From Yeguia hominis (GTDB taxonomy: Bacteria > Bacillota > Clostridia > Oscillospirales > Acutalibacteraceae): 64,000 bases of DNA. Where the stretch lies: contig NZ_JACRSN010000011.1 in NCBI RefSeq assembly GCF_014384705.1, positions 1 to 64,000 on the forward strand, read 5' to 3'. Position numbers and translations under genes: made by a program. Numbering within the stretch: position 1 is the stretch's first letter; each line of letters begins with the position of its first letter. The notes below the pieces were generated by a model. That model had not been told where the DNA came from, ran no database searches, and saw only the letters and a program-made list of their open reading frames with translations. Positions 48,871 through 58,134 of this stretch are shown one piece after another.

Positions 48871-50226
48871 TCAGAACGTACGGCGTTTGAAATTTTTTCC
48901 AAGCTTTTCTTTCAGGAAGGCGCGGAAGGCTTTGGCATCCCCGACCTTGAAGTTGTCTTTCGCGACGAAATACGCGTTTTCGCGTCCAAAATACAGATAA
49001 AAGTACTTTTTTGTTTCATAGGCGGTTGTAATCTGGAAATACGGGAAAACACCGCTTGCCTGCAATCCGGAAAGTCGGAAATCTTCATCCCGGAAAGAAA
49101 ACACCGCAATCCGGTTCGGCATCTTTTTATACGTCCGGAACAGCGATTTGTAGATCGTTCCCGGTATCGTAAAGATATGCACGATCAGGTAAATTCCAGC
49201 AGCAGCGAAGAGCAGACGGAAAATAATGCTGTCGCCCATCGTGGAGGTAATCGCGAGCCAAATTGCGGCAAGTCCGCAGAGTGCAAAAACCGGAATCGTA
49301 AGCGGGTTTTTCCAGTAGGAGTGGAAGTAGCTGAATGTGTGCAGCGCCTGATCCGAGTGAATGGTGGAATTCCGGAAGCGTTCTTCCGGTTCCGGGGCAT
49401 CCGGATTCTCTTCTGCTTCCTTTTTCTTTTGAATCCGATACTCAGAAAGGCGTGCGGCCAGATCAGCCCGTTTCTTTTTTTGCTGTTTCCGGCGGATTGC
49501 AAATCCGACAATCAGCGCAATTATAGCCAGAATGAGCATAATCAGCGGCAAAAGGGCAAGGAAGATCTGCTTCGGGGTATAATCAACCGGTGTATTATCG
49601 AGAATCTGTGTAAATTCTGCGCTGTTGACAATCTCGCGCAAAATCGCTTCTTCGTCTTCTCCGAGCTTTTTGCCGGCGGAATACATGTCGAAACTGTAGG
49701 AGGATCCGTTGATTACTGTGACGTAGCAGACCTCGCTCAAATAGTCGCTGTCAGAATCCAGCAGAAATTCCACGCGGACAAATGGGTAAGCGGCGTCATT
49801 GTAACGCTCTGCGGTTGCAGTCAGATTTTCGTTTTCGTCCTGCGCAGAGATCATGTCGTCCATAAAGGTGCGGAAGGTCTCTTCATCCGCACCGACAAAG
49901 GAAAAGATTTCTTTTGTATAAGAAGATGTTTTGGTAGAAATCAGGATATTTTCCTTTCCGCCTGCGGTTGCCAGATGAACAAGCGTGCCCATCTCCTTGT
50001 ATTCCTTTAATTTCGAGGTGGGATCTGTAACACCGATCAGCATCCAGCTTTCATCGAAAATGCTGGTTTCCGGCGTAAACGCATAGAAGTTGTCCGGAAT
50101 TTCAATGTTCAGGTGTGCGTTTTCAATTTCATAGGACTTTGTTGCGGCGGACACCGGAACGACACAGGCAACCACCAGGAATACGGCAAAACAGATTGCC
50201 AGCAGCTTTTTGACTTTGGGGAGCAT
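48871..50226 (-). CDS. Secreted/membrane protein with N-terminal sensor-like domain and C-terminal YcxB-like domain
   Basis: This encodes 451 residues. A cleavable signal peptide (ending near VPVSAA) is followed by an extracytoplasmic domain of about 190 residues. A transmembrane segment comes next (about 234-257), then a basic coiled region, two more hydrophobic segments, and a cytosolic C-terminal domain (VFPYFQITTAYETKKYFYLYFGRENAYFVAKDNF) of the YcxB-like type. The ATG at 50226 follows AAGGAGG. Function is unknown. It shares this domain with the three genes between gyrB and gyrA. Confidence 0.75.
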   Translation of the reverse strand: MLPKVKKLLAICFAVFLVVACVVPVSAATKSYEIENAHLNIEIPDNFYAFTPETSIFDESWMLIGVTDPTSKLKEYKEMGTLVHLATAGGKENILISTKTSSYTKEIFSFVGADEETFRTFMDDMISAQDENENLTATAERYNDAAYPFVRVEFLLDSDSDYLSEVCYVTVINGSSYSFDMYSAGKKLGEDEEAILREIVNSAEFTQILDNTPVDYTPKQIFLALLPLIMLILAIIALIVGFAIRRKQQKKKRADLAARLSEYRIQKKKEAEENPDAPEPEERFRNSTIHSDQALHTFSYFHSYWKNPLTIPVFALCGLAAIWLAITSTMGDSIIFRLLFAAAGIYLIVHIFTIPGTIYKSLFRTYKKMPNRIAVFSFRDEDFRLSGLQASGVFPYFQITTAYETKKYFYLYFGRENAYFVAKDNFKVGDAKAFRAFLKEKLGKNFKRRTF

Positions 50227-50406
50227 CAGGGCTCGACCTCCTTTATTTGTTTCCCATCGTGCGGCGAAGCCCCTGCTGTTTTGATGCTTTTGGATCGGAA
50301 TCGCAAAGCCAAAATCCATGTGGCTGCAAAACGATGGATTGGAATCGCCTTATCTTTTTATTTTACATCGAAATCGCGAGCATTTCTATAAAATTTTATG
50401 AATTCT

Positions 50407-50430
50407 CCGGATTTTTTGCGAAAAATCCGG
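50407..50430 (-). terminator. Hairpin after the acyltransferase-like gene
   Basis: CCGGATTTTT/AAAAATCCGG forms a 10-bp stem with a 4-nt loop directly after the stop at 50432. There is no T run on the minus strand, so its role as a terminator is uncertain. Confidence 0.4.
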
Positions 50431-50431
50431 C

Positions 50432-51211
50432 TTATTTTTTAAAAATGAGCGAGAGTAACTCTGCAATGCCGTAAATAATCGGTTGATGCACGACATAAAT
50501 GATCAGTGCGTGGCGTCCGAGCCAGGAGAAAAAAGGAACCCGGCTTTGGTACGTAAACTTCGGAAATTGTCCGGCAGCGGCAAATCGGCCGAGAAACGTT
50601 CCAAACAGGAACACAAACAGCCAGGGAAACAAGGGGAAATAGTCCGCAGAAACAAATGTCGGCGAATAAATGCCAAAAGGACAGAGCCAGTCGGTCTGAT
50701 AGAGTGAAGCGGGCAAATGAACTGCAAAAGCGAAAATGCCCTTTTGAATCGACATGGTCATGAGATAGAGGAGAACACAGCCGATGAGTCCCCATATGGT
50801 CGGGATGCGGTCAAACAACGGCTTTAACAGGCTAAAAAGAATCATACTGGCAGCAAAGAAATGAATGACGCCGAAAATAATGATAGAATCCGGCGCAATC
50901 CAGGCAGTCACCAGCGTAATGGCCACCGCGATCGGGACCAGTTTTATGCCGCGCTTAAGATTGGAGCGGGAAAGCTGAGAGCAGATTCCGGAAATAAAAA
51001 TAAATGCCCCGCCGAAAAACGGTTCCAACGGACGGAAAAACCGCAGCAGCGTCATGGCGATCGGAACCTCGAACAAGAATGCAAGCGTGTAAAAGGCATG
51101 ATAAAATACCATACAAAAGACGGCAAATCCGCGGATTTCGTCCATCAGCCAGATTCTGGGGCGCGATGCAGAAGGCGTTGGAGCGGACGGTAACGATGCA
51201 CGATCAGACAA
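50432..51211 (-). CDS. DUF1624/HGSNAT-type membrane acyltransferase-like protein
   Basis: This 259-residue membrane protein has about seven hydrophobic segments. The N-terminal RIWLMDEIRGFAVFCMVFYH and the C-terminal LGRHALIIYVVHQPIIYG are the conserved parts of the heparan-alpha-glucosaminide acetyltransferase-like/DUF1624 group, which probably moves acyl groups across the membrane. The start is TTG at 51211 with AAGGGGG at 8 nt. A role in cell-surface polysaccharide modification is inference. Confidence 0.82.
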   Translation of the reverse strand: MSDRASLPSAPTPSASRPRIWLMDEIRGFAVFCMVFYHAFYTLAFLFEVPIAMTLLRFFRPLEPFFGGAFIFISGICSQLSRSNLKRGIKLVPIAVAITLVTAWIAPDSIIIFGVIHFFAASMILFSLLKPLFDRIPTIWGLIGCVLLYLMTMSIQKGIFAFAVHLPASLYQTDWLCPFGIYSPTFVSADYFPLFPWLFVFLFGTFLGRFAAAGQFPKFTYQSRVPFFSWLGRHALIIYVVHQPIIYGIAELLSLIFKK

Positions 51212-51257
51212 AAGAGTTCCCCCTTTTCAAAATTTTCATGATGATCTGTGTGCTCAC

Positions 51258-52877
51258 TTATTTTATCACTGCGTGAATAAAGTCAATTCCCGTACCGTAA
51301 GGATGGATGGAAATCCCCTGTACGCCAGGTGCCGCAGCATAAACTGCATTGTCATAGCAGACGGGATAAAAAATGCCTTCTGTATTCAGATACGTCTCGG
51401 CGGATTTGCAGGCAGAAAGCAAATTGCTTTCTGTATAGAACGAACGGACCAATGCATCATAGGCAGAATCCTTCAGATGTGCGGGATTTCCGCTGTAAGC
51501 GGAGGAAAACTGTTCAAGAAGGCTCATGGGCGTGCTTCCATTTGGCGCAAGCGCATAAAAAGCGATCTGATACTCGCCGAAGAAAACCCGATTTTCCAGT
51601 TCGTCTGCGGAGACTGGCGTCATATTAAAATAATTTCCCATGGTGCGGTTCCAGGAAACAATCAGCTCATTTACAAGTGCGGTGATCTCCGGGCGGTCTT
51701 CGCAAAGAACCGAGACAGAAGGCATGGTTTCATAATCGAGCGACTGCAGAACGGTATTTGCGCTGGCAGCGGCCTCTAGGTCTTCCGGCAAAAGGAAGCC
51801 GGAACCGGCGGCTTCTCGATAATTGGATCCGGAAAGGGTCATTTCCGGGGAAATAATATCGTCAGCAGCCGTCATTCCATCCGGAATTTTAGAGAGGAGT
51901 GTCTCCCGATCCAGCGTTTGCAAAAACGCTTTTCGGATTTCCGGGTGCTTCATCAGGTCATCCGCGGTGTTCAGACACAATCCATAGGTCGAAGTATTCA
52001 TTCGGGTAAGCACCATGCCCGCCGATTCTGCCTGTGCGGCTGCTGCGGCCGGAATGGTCAGAAGCTGCACGGTTCCGGAGCTGAGCGCATTGATCGGGTC
52101 GGAAAGATCAACGGCATCCTCACCGACGTAAAAATAGAGACTTGCAGGGAGAACTTCCGTTTCGCCGTGATAGACAGCGGAACGCGTGAGCGAAAGATGA
52201 TCATTATGTTCCCAAGCATAATAGCCGGAAAACGCAAAGGGGCCGTTTCCCAAGACATATTTGCGCTCCAGACCGTAACGGCCGTTTGTTTCATTAAAAA
52301 ACCGTTCTTTGCAGGGCATAAATGCGGCAGAGGCGGTCAGGGTAGGAAAGTCTGGGAGAGAATATTCCAGCTCAACCGTAAGCGTATGCGTGTCAGAGGC
52401 GGATACTCCCAACGCGTCAACCGGCATTGCACCGGAATAAATCTGCTGTGCATTTTTGATACAGAAAAATTGGGAAGCGTTTGGCGATTTGGTATCGGGA
52501 TTTACAGCACGCCGAAAAGCAAAGACAAAATCCTCAGCCGTAACAGGTTCGGCAGGATCATCCGAAGAAATGTCGGACCAACAGGCATCCTCGCGAAGCG
52601 AAAAGATAAAAACGGTGGAATCGCGATTGGCGCTCCAGCTTGCCGCGACGCCGGGGTAGGGATCGCCGTTTTCATCCAGGCGGACAAGTCCCTCAAAAAG
52701 AGCCGTAATGACCGTCAGGCTTGCAGCGTCGGAAGCAACCTGCGGATCCAGGGTCTGTGGTTCCGAAGAAAGCGCGTAAAAAAACTCCTTGTCGGCGCCT
52801 TCCGGGCGTTTTTCCCCACAGGCACAAAAGGAAAGTAGAAGGCAAACGCATAAAATAGAGATTATCGCTTTTTTCAA
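51258..52877 (-). CDS. Oligopeptide-type ABC transporter substrate-binding lipoprotein
   Basis: This 539-residue lipoprotein (lipobox FCAC) belongs to the SBP_bac_5 family that captures peptides or nickel for import. The N-terminal segment SSEPQTLDPQVASDAAS and the later AEDFVFAFRRAVNP are typical. The TTG at 52877 starts MKKAIISILCVCLLLSFCAC and has GGGGGTG at 5 nt. No permease or ATPase is in the window, so it is an orphan that must use a transporter encoded elsewhere. Confidence 0.9.
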   Translation of the reverse strand: MKKAIISILCVCLLLSFCACGEKRPEGADKEFFYALSSEPQTLDPQVASDAASLTVITALFEGLVRLDENGDPYPGVAASWSANRDSTVFIFSLREDACWSDISSDDPAEPVTAEDFVFAFRRAVNPDTKSPNASQFFCIKNAQQIYSGAMPVDALGVSASDTHTLTVELEYSLPDFPTLTASAAFMPCKERFFNETNGRYGLERKYVLGNGPFAFSGYYAWEHNDHLSLTRSAVYHGETEVLPASLYFYVGEDAVDLSDPINALSSGTVQLLTIPAAAAAQAESAGMVLTRMNTSTYGLCLNTADDLMKHPEIRKAFLQTLDRETLLSKIPDGMTAADDIISPEMTLSGSNYREAAGSGFLLPEDLEAAASANTVLQSLDYETMPSVSVLCEDRPEITALVNELIVSWNRTMGNYFNMTPVSADELENRVFFGEYQIAFYALAPNGSTPMSLLEQFSSAYSGNPAHLKDSAYDALVRSFYTESNLLSACKSAETYLNTEGIFYPVCYDNAVYAAAPGVQGISIHPYGTGIDFIHAVIK

Positions 52878-52902
52878 AAGAACACCCCCTGTTGATACCG
52901 TT

Positions 52903-52931
52903 ATTTTACCACATGCCCCTGTGGGTTGCAA
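52903..52931 (-). promoter_or_regulatory. Promoter of the oligopeptide-binding protein gene
   Basis: On the minus strand TTGCAA and TAAAAT are separated by 17 nt, about 25 nt before the start codon. Confidence 0.75.
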
Positions 52932-53044
52932 TTATGTCAACAAAAAAGAATCGGAAAGTTTTGTAGTTGTTTCGAAGTCGAAAGTGAAAATGTTATTCCT
53001 CGCCAAATGAAACGGATAGAGAGGATCGAAAAAAGGAAGCCGAA

Positions 53045-53251
53045 ATGCAGATAGCGATCCATAATCAATTAAAAGAGGATCCCTCGAAATTGGTTGCGTC
53101 ACTTAGCGTAACAGACGAAAATCCGTGTGCCGGATTTATGACGCTTGGACCGAAGGGCGTCTTTCCCTTTCTTGTACCGTTCCATCAAAAAACGAAAGGA
53201 TTGCATTGCAGAATGATTGTGAAGCGCGGACTTTCATGCTATAATCTATAA
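53045..53251 (+). CDS. Possible small protein of 68 residues
   Basis: An ATG preceded by AAGGAAGCC opens a 68-codon frame with no recognisable domain. Its last 35 bases overlap the promoter of the downstream MFS gene, which weakens the case. It may be spurious. Confidence 0.25.
   Translation: MQIAIHNQLKEDPSKLVASLSVTDENPCAGFMTLGPKGVFPFLVPFHQKTKGLHCRMIVKRGLSCYNL
53217..53245 (+). promoter_or_regulatory. Promoter of the MFS-proB-proA unit
   Basis: TTGTGA and a perfect TATAAT are separated by 17 nt. This leaves a leader of about 195 nt before the MFS start codon, in which I see no clear gene. Confidence 0.72.
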
Positions 53252-53447
53252 TAACAAAATAAAAAGTTCTTAGACTCCGCCTGTTGATGGGTTCTTTTTC
53301 GATTTTGCATGAATTTTTGTATAAATTTGATTACATAATGCATGGAAAAGGCGTGGAAAGCCGTTTATACTGAAAAAAGTTCCGATTTTTGTAGAATGAA
53401 ACGATGGCCGCAGAGAGATGACTTCTGTGACCAAGGAGATGGAAATT

Positions 53448-54653
53448 TTGAAAAAAAGCGTGCCGCGTCAAAGACGGGCTCTGGTTTTGGCTGCTGTTTT
53501 GTTTTGGCTGGGAAACTACTTCTTTGTGCCGACTTTTCCGACATATTGCCGGTCGGCGGGGGCTTCGGTTGCGGCAGTTGGCGTGATCGCGAGCGCATAT
53601 GGCCTGGCGCAGCTTTTGGTACGCATTCCGCTGGGAATGGTCAGCGACCGGATCGGCCGACAAAAGGTGTTTATTCTGACGTTGGGATTCGGATGCCTTG
53701 GAATTGCGGCGGCCGCAATGGCACTGTATCCGACACCGGGCGTCTTGTTTGCAGGCAGGCTTCTGAGTGGAATTTCCGCCAGCGCCTGGGTGAGCTTTAC
53801 GATTTTGTATGCAGGGTATTACGATGCAGAGCAGGGGCAAAAGGCCATTGCGATCATGACGCTGACAAGCGTCATAGGACCCCTGATTGCCAATTTTACA
53901 GGCGGCGCGGTGTCAGAAACATTGGGGCCGTCGGTACCGTTTTGGATGGCGCTCGGAATTTCACTTATCGGCGGACTTGTGATGTTCTGGATTCCAGAAC
54001 AAAAATCGACGGCAGGAAAGGCTGTCACGGTACGGGAATTGCTTTCCGTTGGCAAAGACCGAACCGTTTTGACGGTTTCTCTGATTGCGGCGCTACTGCA
54101 GTTTGCGGCGTTCGGCGCGGGGACGACATTCGCTCCGTTGCTGGCAGAGCAAAAGCTGGGTGCCAGTGATACAGAATTGGGAATTTTAGCGGCTATCATG
54201 GCGGCTTCCGGAATTCCGGCGACGTTGCTCGCCGGGACTGCGGCAATCCGGCGCCGGAACACAAGAGGCGTGATGCTCATATGCTTGCTGATCAATGCAG
54301 CATCCTGTGCGGCCTTTCCGTTTGTACAGACACTGTGGGGCGTATACCTCGTTCAGTTCCTCTCTGGATTTGCCCGGAATCTGGTGTTCCCAATTTGCAT
54401 GAATCTTTCGATTGCCGGGGTGGAAGACACCAGGAAAGGCAGCGCGATGGGATTTTTTCAGGCGCTTTACAGCCTTGGCATCTTTCTGGGACCGCTCGCA
54501 ATCGGAAATCCGGGCAGTTCAGATAACGCTTTAACCGGCGGTTTTTTGCTTTCGGCAGGAATCGTTTTTGTCGGAGCAGCGCTGGTGTTTTTGCTGCCGC
54601 GGAATCCATCTGCAGGACAGCAGCAGACAGAATCAAATGGTGTAGGATCTTGA
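53448..54653 (+). CDS. MFS family transporter
   Basis: This 401-residue protein has twelve hydrophobic segments. The conserved cytosolic loop motif GMVSDRIGRQKVF lies between segments 2 and 3, and an MFS efflux pattern follows. The substrate is unknown. The TTG at 53448 has AAGGAG at 9 nt, while the ATG at 53418 has only a weak site. It is 16 bp before proB, so proline synthesis and this transporter are probably co-expressed. Confidence 0.85.
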   Translation: MKKSVPRQRRALVLAAVLFWLGNYFFVPTFPTYCRSAGASVAAVGVIASAYGLAQLLVRIPLGMVSDRIGRQKVFILTLGFGCLGIAAAAMALYPTPGVLFAGRLLSGISASAWVSFTILYAGYYDAEQGQKAIAIMTLTSVIGPLIANFTGGAVSETLGPSVPFWMALGISLIGGLVMFWIPEQKSTAGKAVTVRELLSVGKDRTVLTVSLIAALLQFAAFGAGTTFAPLLAEQKLGASDTELGILAAIMAASGIPATLLAGTAAIRRRNTRGVMLICLLINAASCAAFPFVQTLWGVYLVQFLSGFARNLVFPICMNLSIAGVEDTRKGSAMGFFQALYSLGIFLGPLAIGNPGSSDNALTGGFLLSAGIVFVGAALVFLLPRNPSAGQQQTESNGVGS

Positions 54654-54669
54654 TCTTGGAGGGAGAATT

Positions 54670-55476
54670 ATGTCAAAAATTACACAGGCCAAGCGAGTGG
54701 TTGTCAAGGTGGGCACCTCTACGCTGACCTATGAAAACGGAAAACCCAATCTGCGCCGGATTGAGGCGCTTTGCAGGGTGCTAAGCGATCTGCAGGCATC
54801 CGGAAAAGAGATCATTCTGGTATCAAGCGGCGCGATTGGTGTAGGAATGGGCAAACTTGGTCTGCGGGAACGTCCGGCAGAGACCGAAAAGAAGCAGGCG
54901 CTGGCGGCGATCGGGCAGTGTGAGCTGATGTTTATTTATGATAAGCTTTTTGGCGAATACAGCCAGCCGGTCGCACAGGTGCTTTTGACAGGCGACGTTG
55001 TGCACAATCAGCATGCCATGCAGAATGTCGGGAACACCTTTCGGGAACTGATCAATATGGGGATCGTGCCGGTTGTCAACGAAAACGATACGGTTGGCGT
55101 CGATGAGCTGATCGGAAAAAATATCGGCGACAACGATACGCTGTCGGCGACGGTTGCGACACTTTTGGATGCGGATTTGCTGGTCATCCTGACGGATATT
55201 GACGGGCTTTATGACAAAAATCCGCAAAAGGATCCGGATGCCAAACGAATTCCGTATATTGAAGGGATTACAGAAGAGGTCTTTGCGCTTGCAGGCGGAG
55301 CGGGTTCAAATCGCGGAACCGGCGGTATGTATACGAAAGTCCGCGCGGCGGCGCTTGCGAACGAAGCGGGTATTACCTGCTGTGTCCTCAGCGGCGTAAC
55401 GCCGGAAAATTTATATAAACTTTTTGATGGCGTACAGATTGGGACAATTTTCAGCCCTACAGGTGGCATATCATAA
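54670..55476 (+). CDS. proB: Glutamate 5-kinase
   Basis: This 268-residue amino-acid kinase phosphorylates glutamate in the first step of proline synthesis. VVKVGTSTLT, LVSSGAIGVGMG, NENDTVGVDEL and GTGGMYTKVRAA are present. It lacks the C-terminal PUA domain, which shorter ProB proteins also omit. GGAGGGAG precedes the ATG. proA follows 30 bp later. Confidence 0.96.
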   Translation: MSKITQAKRVVVKVGTSTLTYENGKPNLRRIEALCRVLSDLQASGKEIILVSSGAIGVGMGKLGLRERPAETEKKQALAAIGQCELMFIYDKLFGEYSQPVAQVLLTGDVVHNQHAMQNVGNTFRELINMGIVPVVNENDTVGVDELIGKNIGDNDTLSATVATLLDADLLVILTDIDGLYDKNPQKDPDAKRIPYIEGITEEVFALAGGAGSNRGTGGMYTKVRAAALANEAGITCCVLSGVTPENLYKLFDGVQIGTIFSPTGGIS

Positions 55477-55506
55477 GGGTGTTGCAAAGAAAGGACAAGG
55501 TGCCGT

Positions 55507-56742
55507 ATGGTGGACTTACAGGAAATGGGAAAACGCGCAAAGGCTGCGGCGAGGAGCCTTTTGACAGCAGGTGCGCGAAAAAATGCGGCGCTGCTGGCAG
55601 CGGCCGATGCAATTGAACAGGGCGCGGCAGAGATTTTGGACGCAAATGCGTTGGATCTTCAAAATGCGGACGGGCTGAGCCAAGCCTTTCGGGATCGCTT
55701 GATGCTGACGCCGGAACGGATTCGCGGTATGGCGGAAGGAATTCGGAAAGTGGCGGCGCAGACAGATCCGATCGGCGAAGTCGTCGATGGCAGAACGCTT
55801 CCGAACGGCTTGCAGCTGAAAAAAGTCCGGGTACCGCTTGGCGTCATTGGGATTATTTTTGAGGCGCGCCCCAATGTCACGGCTGATGCGGCGGCGCTCT
55901 GCCTGAAGGCAGGAAATGCCGTGATCCTGCGCGGCGGAAAGGAAGCGTTCCGCTCCAACTGCTGTATCACCGGGCTGATTCGGGGCGCCCTGGAAAGTGC
56001 GGGCTTGCCTGCAGATGCAGTGCAGATCGTCGAGGACACCAGCCGGGAATCCGCGGTTGCAATGATGGAGCTGACAGAATATCTCGATGTGCTCATTCCG
56101 CGCGGCGGCGGCGGACTGATCCGGTCGGTTGTCGCGCATTCACGCGTACCGGTGATTCAAACCGGGGAAGGGAACTGTCATATTTATGTAGATGCAACCG
56201 CAAATATCGACATGGCGGCGGAGATTGTCTACAACGCTAAAACGTCGCGGCCTTCTGTCTGCAATGCGATGGAAACACTGCTTGTCCATCAGGGTATTGC
56301 AGAAAAGGCGCTTCCTGCGATTGCCGCCCGGCTTTCGGAAAAGTCCGTGGAAATCCGCGGCTGCGACCGGACGCGGAACATCCTTCCGCAGGCAGTTCCC
56401 GCAACGGAGAAAGACTGGGAAACCGAATTTCTGGATTATATCCTGGCGGTTAAAGTGGTGGATTCTGTGGATGAGGCGATTGCACACATTGCGCAGTACT
56501 CCACGGGACACAGTGAAGCGATCATTACGGAAAGCTATGCTTCAGCGGAAAAATTTACAGCCGAGGTGGATTCTGCCGCAGTATATGTGAATGCATCCAC
56601 GCGGTTTACAGATGGCGGCGAGTTTGGTCTCGGCGCAGAGGTCGGAATTTCGACACAAAAACTGCACGCAAGAGGGCCGATGGGTGTCGGCGAGCTGACC
56701 TCTACCAAATTTATTGTCTGCGGAAACGGGCAGACGCGCTAA
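55507..56742 (+). CDS. proA: Glutamate-5-semialdehyde dehydrogenase (gamma-glutamyl phosphate reductase)
   Basis: This 411-residue NADPH enzyme reduces gamma-glutamyl phosphate in the second step of proline synthesis. The Rossmann region VRVPLGVIGIIFEARPNVT and the catalytic cysteine region KTSRPSVCNAMET are intact. The ATG has a purine-rich AAAGGAC upstream. It ends 13 bp before the next membrane protein. Confidence 0.96.
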   Translation: MVDLQEMGKRAKAAARSLLTAGARKNAALLAAADAIEQGAAEILDANALDLQNADGLSQAFRDRLMLTPERIRGMAEGIRKVAAQTDPIGEVVDGRTLPNGLQLKKVRVPLGVIGIIFEARPNVTADAAALCLKAGNAVILRGGKEAFRSNCCITGLIRGALESAGLPADAVQIVEDTSRESAVAMMELTEYLDVLIPRGGGGLIRSVVAHSRVPVIQTGEGNCHIYVDATANIDMAAEIVYNAKTSRPSVCNAMETLLVHQGIAEKALPAIAARLSEKSVEIRGCDRTRNILPQAVPATEKDWETEFLDYILAVKVVDSVDEAIAHIAQYSTGHSEAIITESYASAEKFTAEVDSAAVYVNASTRFTDGGEFGLGAEVGISTQKLHARGPMGVGELTSTKFIVCGNGQTR

Positions 56743-56755
56743 CGGAGGGAAAACC

Positions 56756-57637
56756 ATGAATCCCGAAGAGGATACCCCGCGCGCAGAACCGGTCGTTTCG
56801 GAAGTACGAGTGGATTACCGGGATTTTTATCCGGAAAAACCGAATGCGGGCCTGCACGCCGAACCGCTTCCGGTGCAGCCTGTTTCTGCGGAAAAACAGC
56901 CGGAGGAGCCAGCTGCGGCGCTTGTGTTGGAAGCGCCAAAAGAAGCGCCCAAAACAGAGGCGTCTTTCTCTGCGCCGGAACAGACAAAAGAACCGGAAAA
57001 ACAGCCGCAAGGAAAACAAGCGGTACGGCCTGTGGTTCACAAATATGGATTTGCTGCAGGAGTCGCAGTCCTATTGGCAGCATTGGCTGGCGTTGTGTTG
57101 CTGGTTTGCGCAGTCGGCGGGAAAATTGCGGATGCGGCGCAAAACACCGGCGATTTACATGCATGGGATCCGCTTTTGGACGCCGTGGTGTGGAATGACC
57201 CGGCACCGTTCGAGCAGCTTTCCGATGCCGCACCGGGGGATCTTTGTGCCTGCGCGGTGCGAAACGCCATGCAGGCTCTGTCGGAACCGGAAACCGATGA
57301 ATTGGGCCGGGTGCTTGTCCCTTTTGCAGATGCGGAATCAGCTTGCAAAAAACTGTTTGGTCCGGATGCTGCTTTACAGCCGCAGGACGGCGCCTTTTAT
57401 ACGTATGACGCCGCGCAAAACCTGTTTTTGGTCACGCCGCTTCCGAATTCGGCTGGATATACTGCGAAGGTCGAAACGGTCGAAACAAACGGGAAGACCA
57501 TTCGCTTAAAAGTGGGATGCGTTTCTGGTGTTTCACAGCATGAGCCGGATAAATGGATGGAATATACGCTGCAGGAAACACCAAAGACCGGACAAGTCTA
57601 TATTTCTTCCGTTCGAGCCTGGAAGGAGCCGGCATGA
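56756..57637 (+). CDS. Single-pass membrane protein of unknown function after proA
   Basis: This encodes 293 residues. A Pro/Glu/Ala-rich cytosolic region (about 1-95) is followed by one transmembrane segment (about 104-125) and an extracytoplasmic domain of about 165 residues with no recognisable family. The ATG at 56756 was chosen because CGGAGGGAA lies before it, so an in-frame start 42 nt upstream inside proA is not needed. It is probably part of the proBA transcript, though a functional link is unproved. Confidence 0.75.
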   Translation: MNPEEDTPRAEPVVSEVRVDYRDFYPEKPNAGLHAEPLPVQPVSAEKQPEEPAAALVLEAPKEAPKTEASFSAPEQTKEPEKQPQGKQAVRPVVHKYGFAAGVAVLLAALAGVVLLVCAVGGKIADAAQNTGDLHAWDPLLDAVVWNDPAPFEQLSDAAPGDLCACAVRNAMQALSEPETDELGRVLVPFADAESACKKLFGPDAALQPQDGAFYTYDAAQNLFLVTPLPNSAGYTAKVETVETNGKTIRLKVGCVSGVSQHEPDKWMEYTLQETPKTGQVYISSVRAWKEPA

Positions 57638-57692
57638 AGATTTGGCAGCATGCGGAATTTTGACGATTGGCACATGTGTCGGAACTTCATTC

Positions 57693-58097
57693 CTATAGAG
57701 CAAGATAGAGAAGCGCGAAAAGCAGGGAAGCGTCGGCTTTTTCCGAACTGAGCAGCAAAATCAGCAAAAGAATCAGCGTGCGTTCGCTGTCTTGCAACAA
57801 GAAATCCAGAATATCTCCGGCAGGGAGACCGGGCTTTTCAGGATCTTCAGGCGGTGCTGGCCTAGGTGTCTCTGGCTGCGGCGGCACTGGAGCCCGCTGT
57901 TCCGCAGAATTGCGTGCGGCTTGCGGTGGCGTGCGGTTTTGCTGTGCGGCCGGATTCATACCGCGGCGGCCTTGCTGTGCGCGCTGCCGGGAATCTGCAA
58001 CATGCAGCTCCGGGCCAGGTTTTGCTCTGGACTGCATTTCCATTGCACGGCGGACGGCCTCCTGCTGCATCCGCTGCATCTCCGGATTTGCTGGCAT
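57693..58097 (-). CDS. Small protein with a Pro/Gln-rich middle and hydrophobic C-terminus, unknown
   Basis: This encodes 134 residues. The N-terminal half is rich in Gln, Arg and Met, and a Pro-rich spacer follows. The last 45 residues contain LILLLILLLSSEKADASLLF, a possible membrane-binding segment. I do not recognise it. AAGGGAAG precedes the ATG. It follows two other small genes on the same strand (58135 and 58502) and should be part of their operon. Confidence 0.62.
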   Translation of the reverse strand: MPANPEMQRMQQEAVRRAMEMQSRAKPGPELHVADSRQRAQQGRRGMNPAAQQNRTPPQAARNSAEQRAPVPPQPETPRPAPPEDPEKPGLPAGDILDFLLQDSERTLILLLILLLSSEKADASLLFALLYLAL

Positions 58098-58134
58098 GAA
58101 AGCACTTCCCTTCCATCTGAATTAAGGGATGCGA

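Noticed and set aside
48805..50010. Long plus-strand open frame opposite the YcxB-domain protein
   Set aside because: The minus-strand gene has a signal peptide, membrane segments and a good ribosome-binding site. The plus frame has none of these.
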